Positions 5,203-5,422 of a DNA stretch of 5,422 nucleotides are shown in pieces (positions within the stretch are counted from its first letter, which is position 1; every line of letters begins with the position of its first letter). Under the pieces are notes generated by a model that searched no databases, was not told where the DNA came from, and saw nothing but the letters and a program-made list of their open reading frames with translations. The position numbers were made by a program, and so were the translations under genes. Origin of the DNA: an uncultured Planctomycetales bacterium (GTDB lineage Bacteria; Planctomycetota; Planctomycetia; Isosphaerales; Isosphaeraceae); contig CALKTZ010000347.1 in the NCBI GenBank assembly GCA_937997355.1, positions 1 through 5,422 of the forward strand, read 5' to 3'.

Positions 5203-5230
5203 GCCGGGCCAGCGTGCCCGGCTTTTTGTT
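5203..5230 (+). terminator. Intrinsic terminator of the DUF932 operon
   Basis: A perfect 7-bp GC stem GCCGGGC (5203-5209)/GCCCGGC (5216-5222) with a 6-nt loop is followed directly by TTTTTGTTT. It lies 32 bases after the stop of the small gene, so the DUF932 gene and its partner appear to end together here. Confidence 0.88.
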
Positions 5231-5308
5231 TCTCCTTGAGCCTTCAATCGGCGCGTTCTGGGCCTGATTTCGCGGTACGTTCGTCGGGTATGCGGGGAAG
5301 CGCCCGTG

Positions 5309-5407
5309 TTTCCCGATCGCGTGCGCGATCAGGAGAACCCGGCCGGTCTTCGCTCCGCGTGGCTCCGCGGAGAGGCATTCCCCAGTACTTCGTACTCGGG
5401 AGATGCC
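5309..5407. repeat. Three consecutive hairpins in the non-coding right end
   Basis: The stretch after the terminator (5231-5422) has no gene I can support. It holds three hairpins in a row. The first, 5309-5336, is built on GATCGCG/CGCGATC with outer TTTCC/GGAGA pairs and one mismatch. The second, 5353-5372, is CTCCGCG/CGCGGAG around TGGCTC. The third, 5374-5407, has AGTAC-TTC-GTACT at its tip and outer arms GGCATTCCC/GGGAGATGCC, 14 pairs with one mismatch and one bulge. None has a T-tract. Their density suggests a palindromic repeat element; the third looks like a typical dispersed repeat unit and may continue beyond the window. Confidence 0.6.
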
Positions 5408-5422
5408 GGGGCGGGATTCCCG

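Overview
This is a GC-rich bacterial window holding four well-supported protein genes, one doubtful small ORF, and long stretches of structured non-coding DNA. The organism is most likely a planctomycete of the Gemmataceae type. That rests on the style of the proteins (the DUF932 variant and the small 'IR-x-GN...IW' protein that follows it) and on abundant short GC-rich hairpins between genes. It is an inference, with no rRNA or other marker to confirm it. The mix of genes looks like an accessory or plasmid/integrative-element-derived region rather than core genome.

Left part (1-2188), genes on the minus strand. Positions 1-365 hold no gene I can support. A 72-aa protein resembling the Cse60 family lies at 366-584. 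The gap 588-1108 holds a possible 68-aa ORF with a good ribosome binding site, a perfect 14-bp inverted repeat (751-764/797-810), a hairpin (831-865), four copies of TGTCCCAC within 915-1096, and a terminator-like hairpin. A DUF1016/YhcG-type PD-(D/E)XK nuclease-fold protein follows at 1109-2188, starting with TTG.

Middle (2189-3660). A 168-bp divergent spacer separates the nuclease gene from a predicted 204-aa lipoprotein on the plus strand (2357-2971). Then come 689 bp without a credible gene. This stretch is strongly C-rich on the plus strand (about 145 C against 67 G in 3181-3480) and full of perfect short hairpins, six of them built on the word GCTCCGC. It ends in a long interrupted stem-loop (3522-3586) about 75 bp ahead of the next gene.

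Right part (3661-5422). A DUF932 phage/plasmid-like protein (3661-4734) is followed, after a 68-bp gap with a 9-bp GC hairpin, by a 122-aa protein of an uncharacterised family (4803-5171). A clear intrinsic terminator (5203-5230) closes this two-gene unit. The last 190 bp are non-coding and carry three hairpins in a row.

The DUF932 gene, its small partner, the structured leader and the terminator read as one transcription unit. This is the most interesting part of the window: a mobile-element-style module of unknown biochemistry with an unusually long, skewed, hairpin-rich leader.
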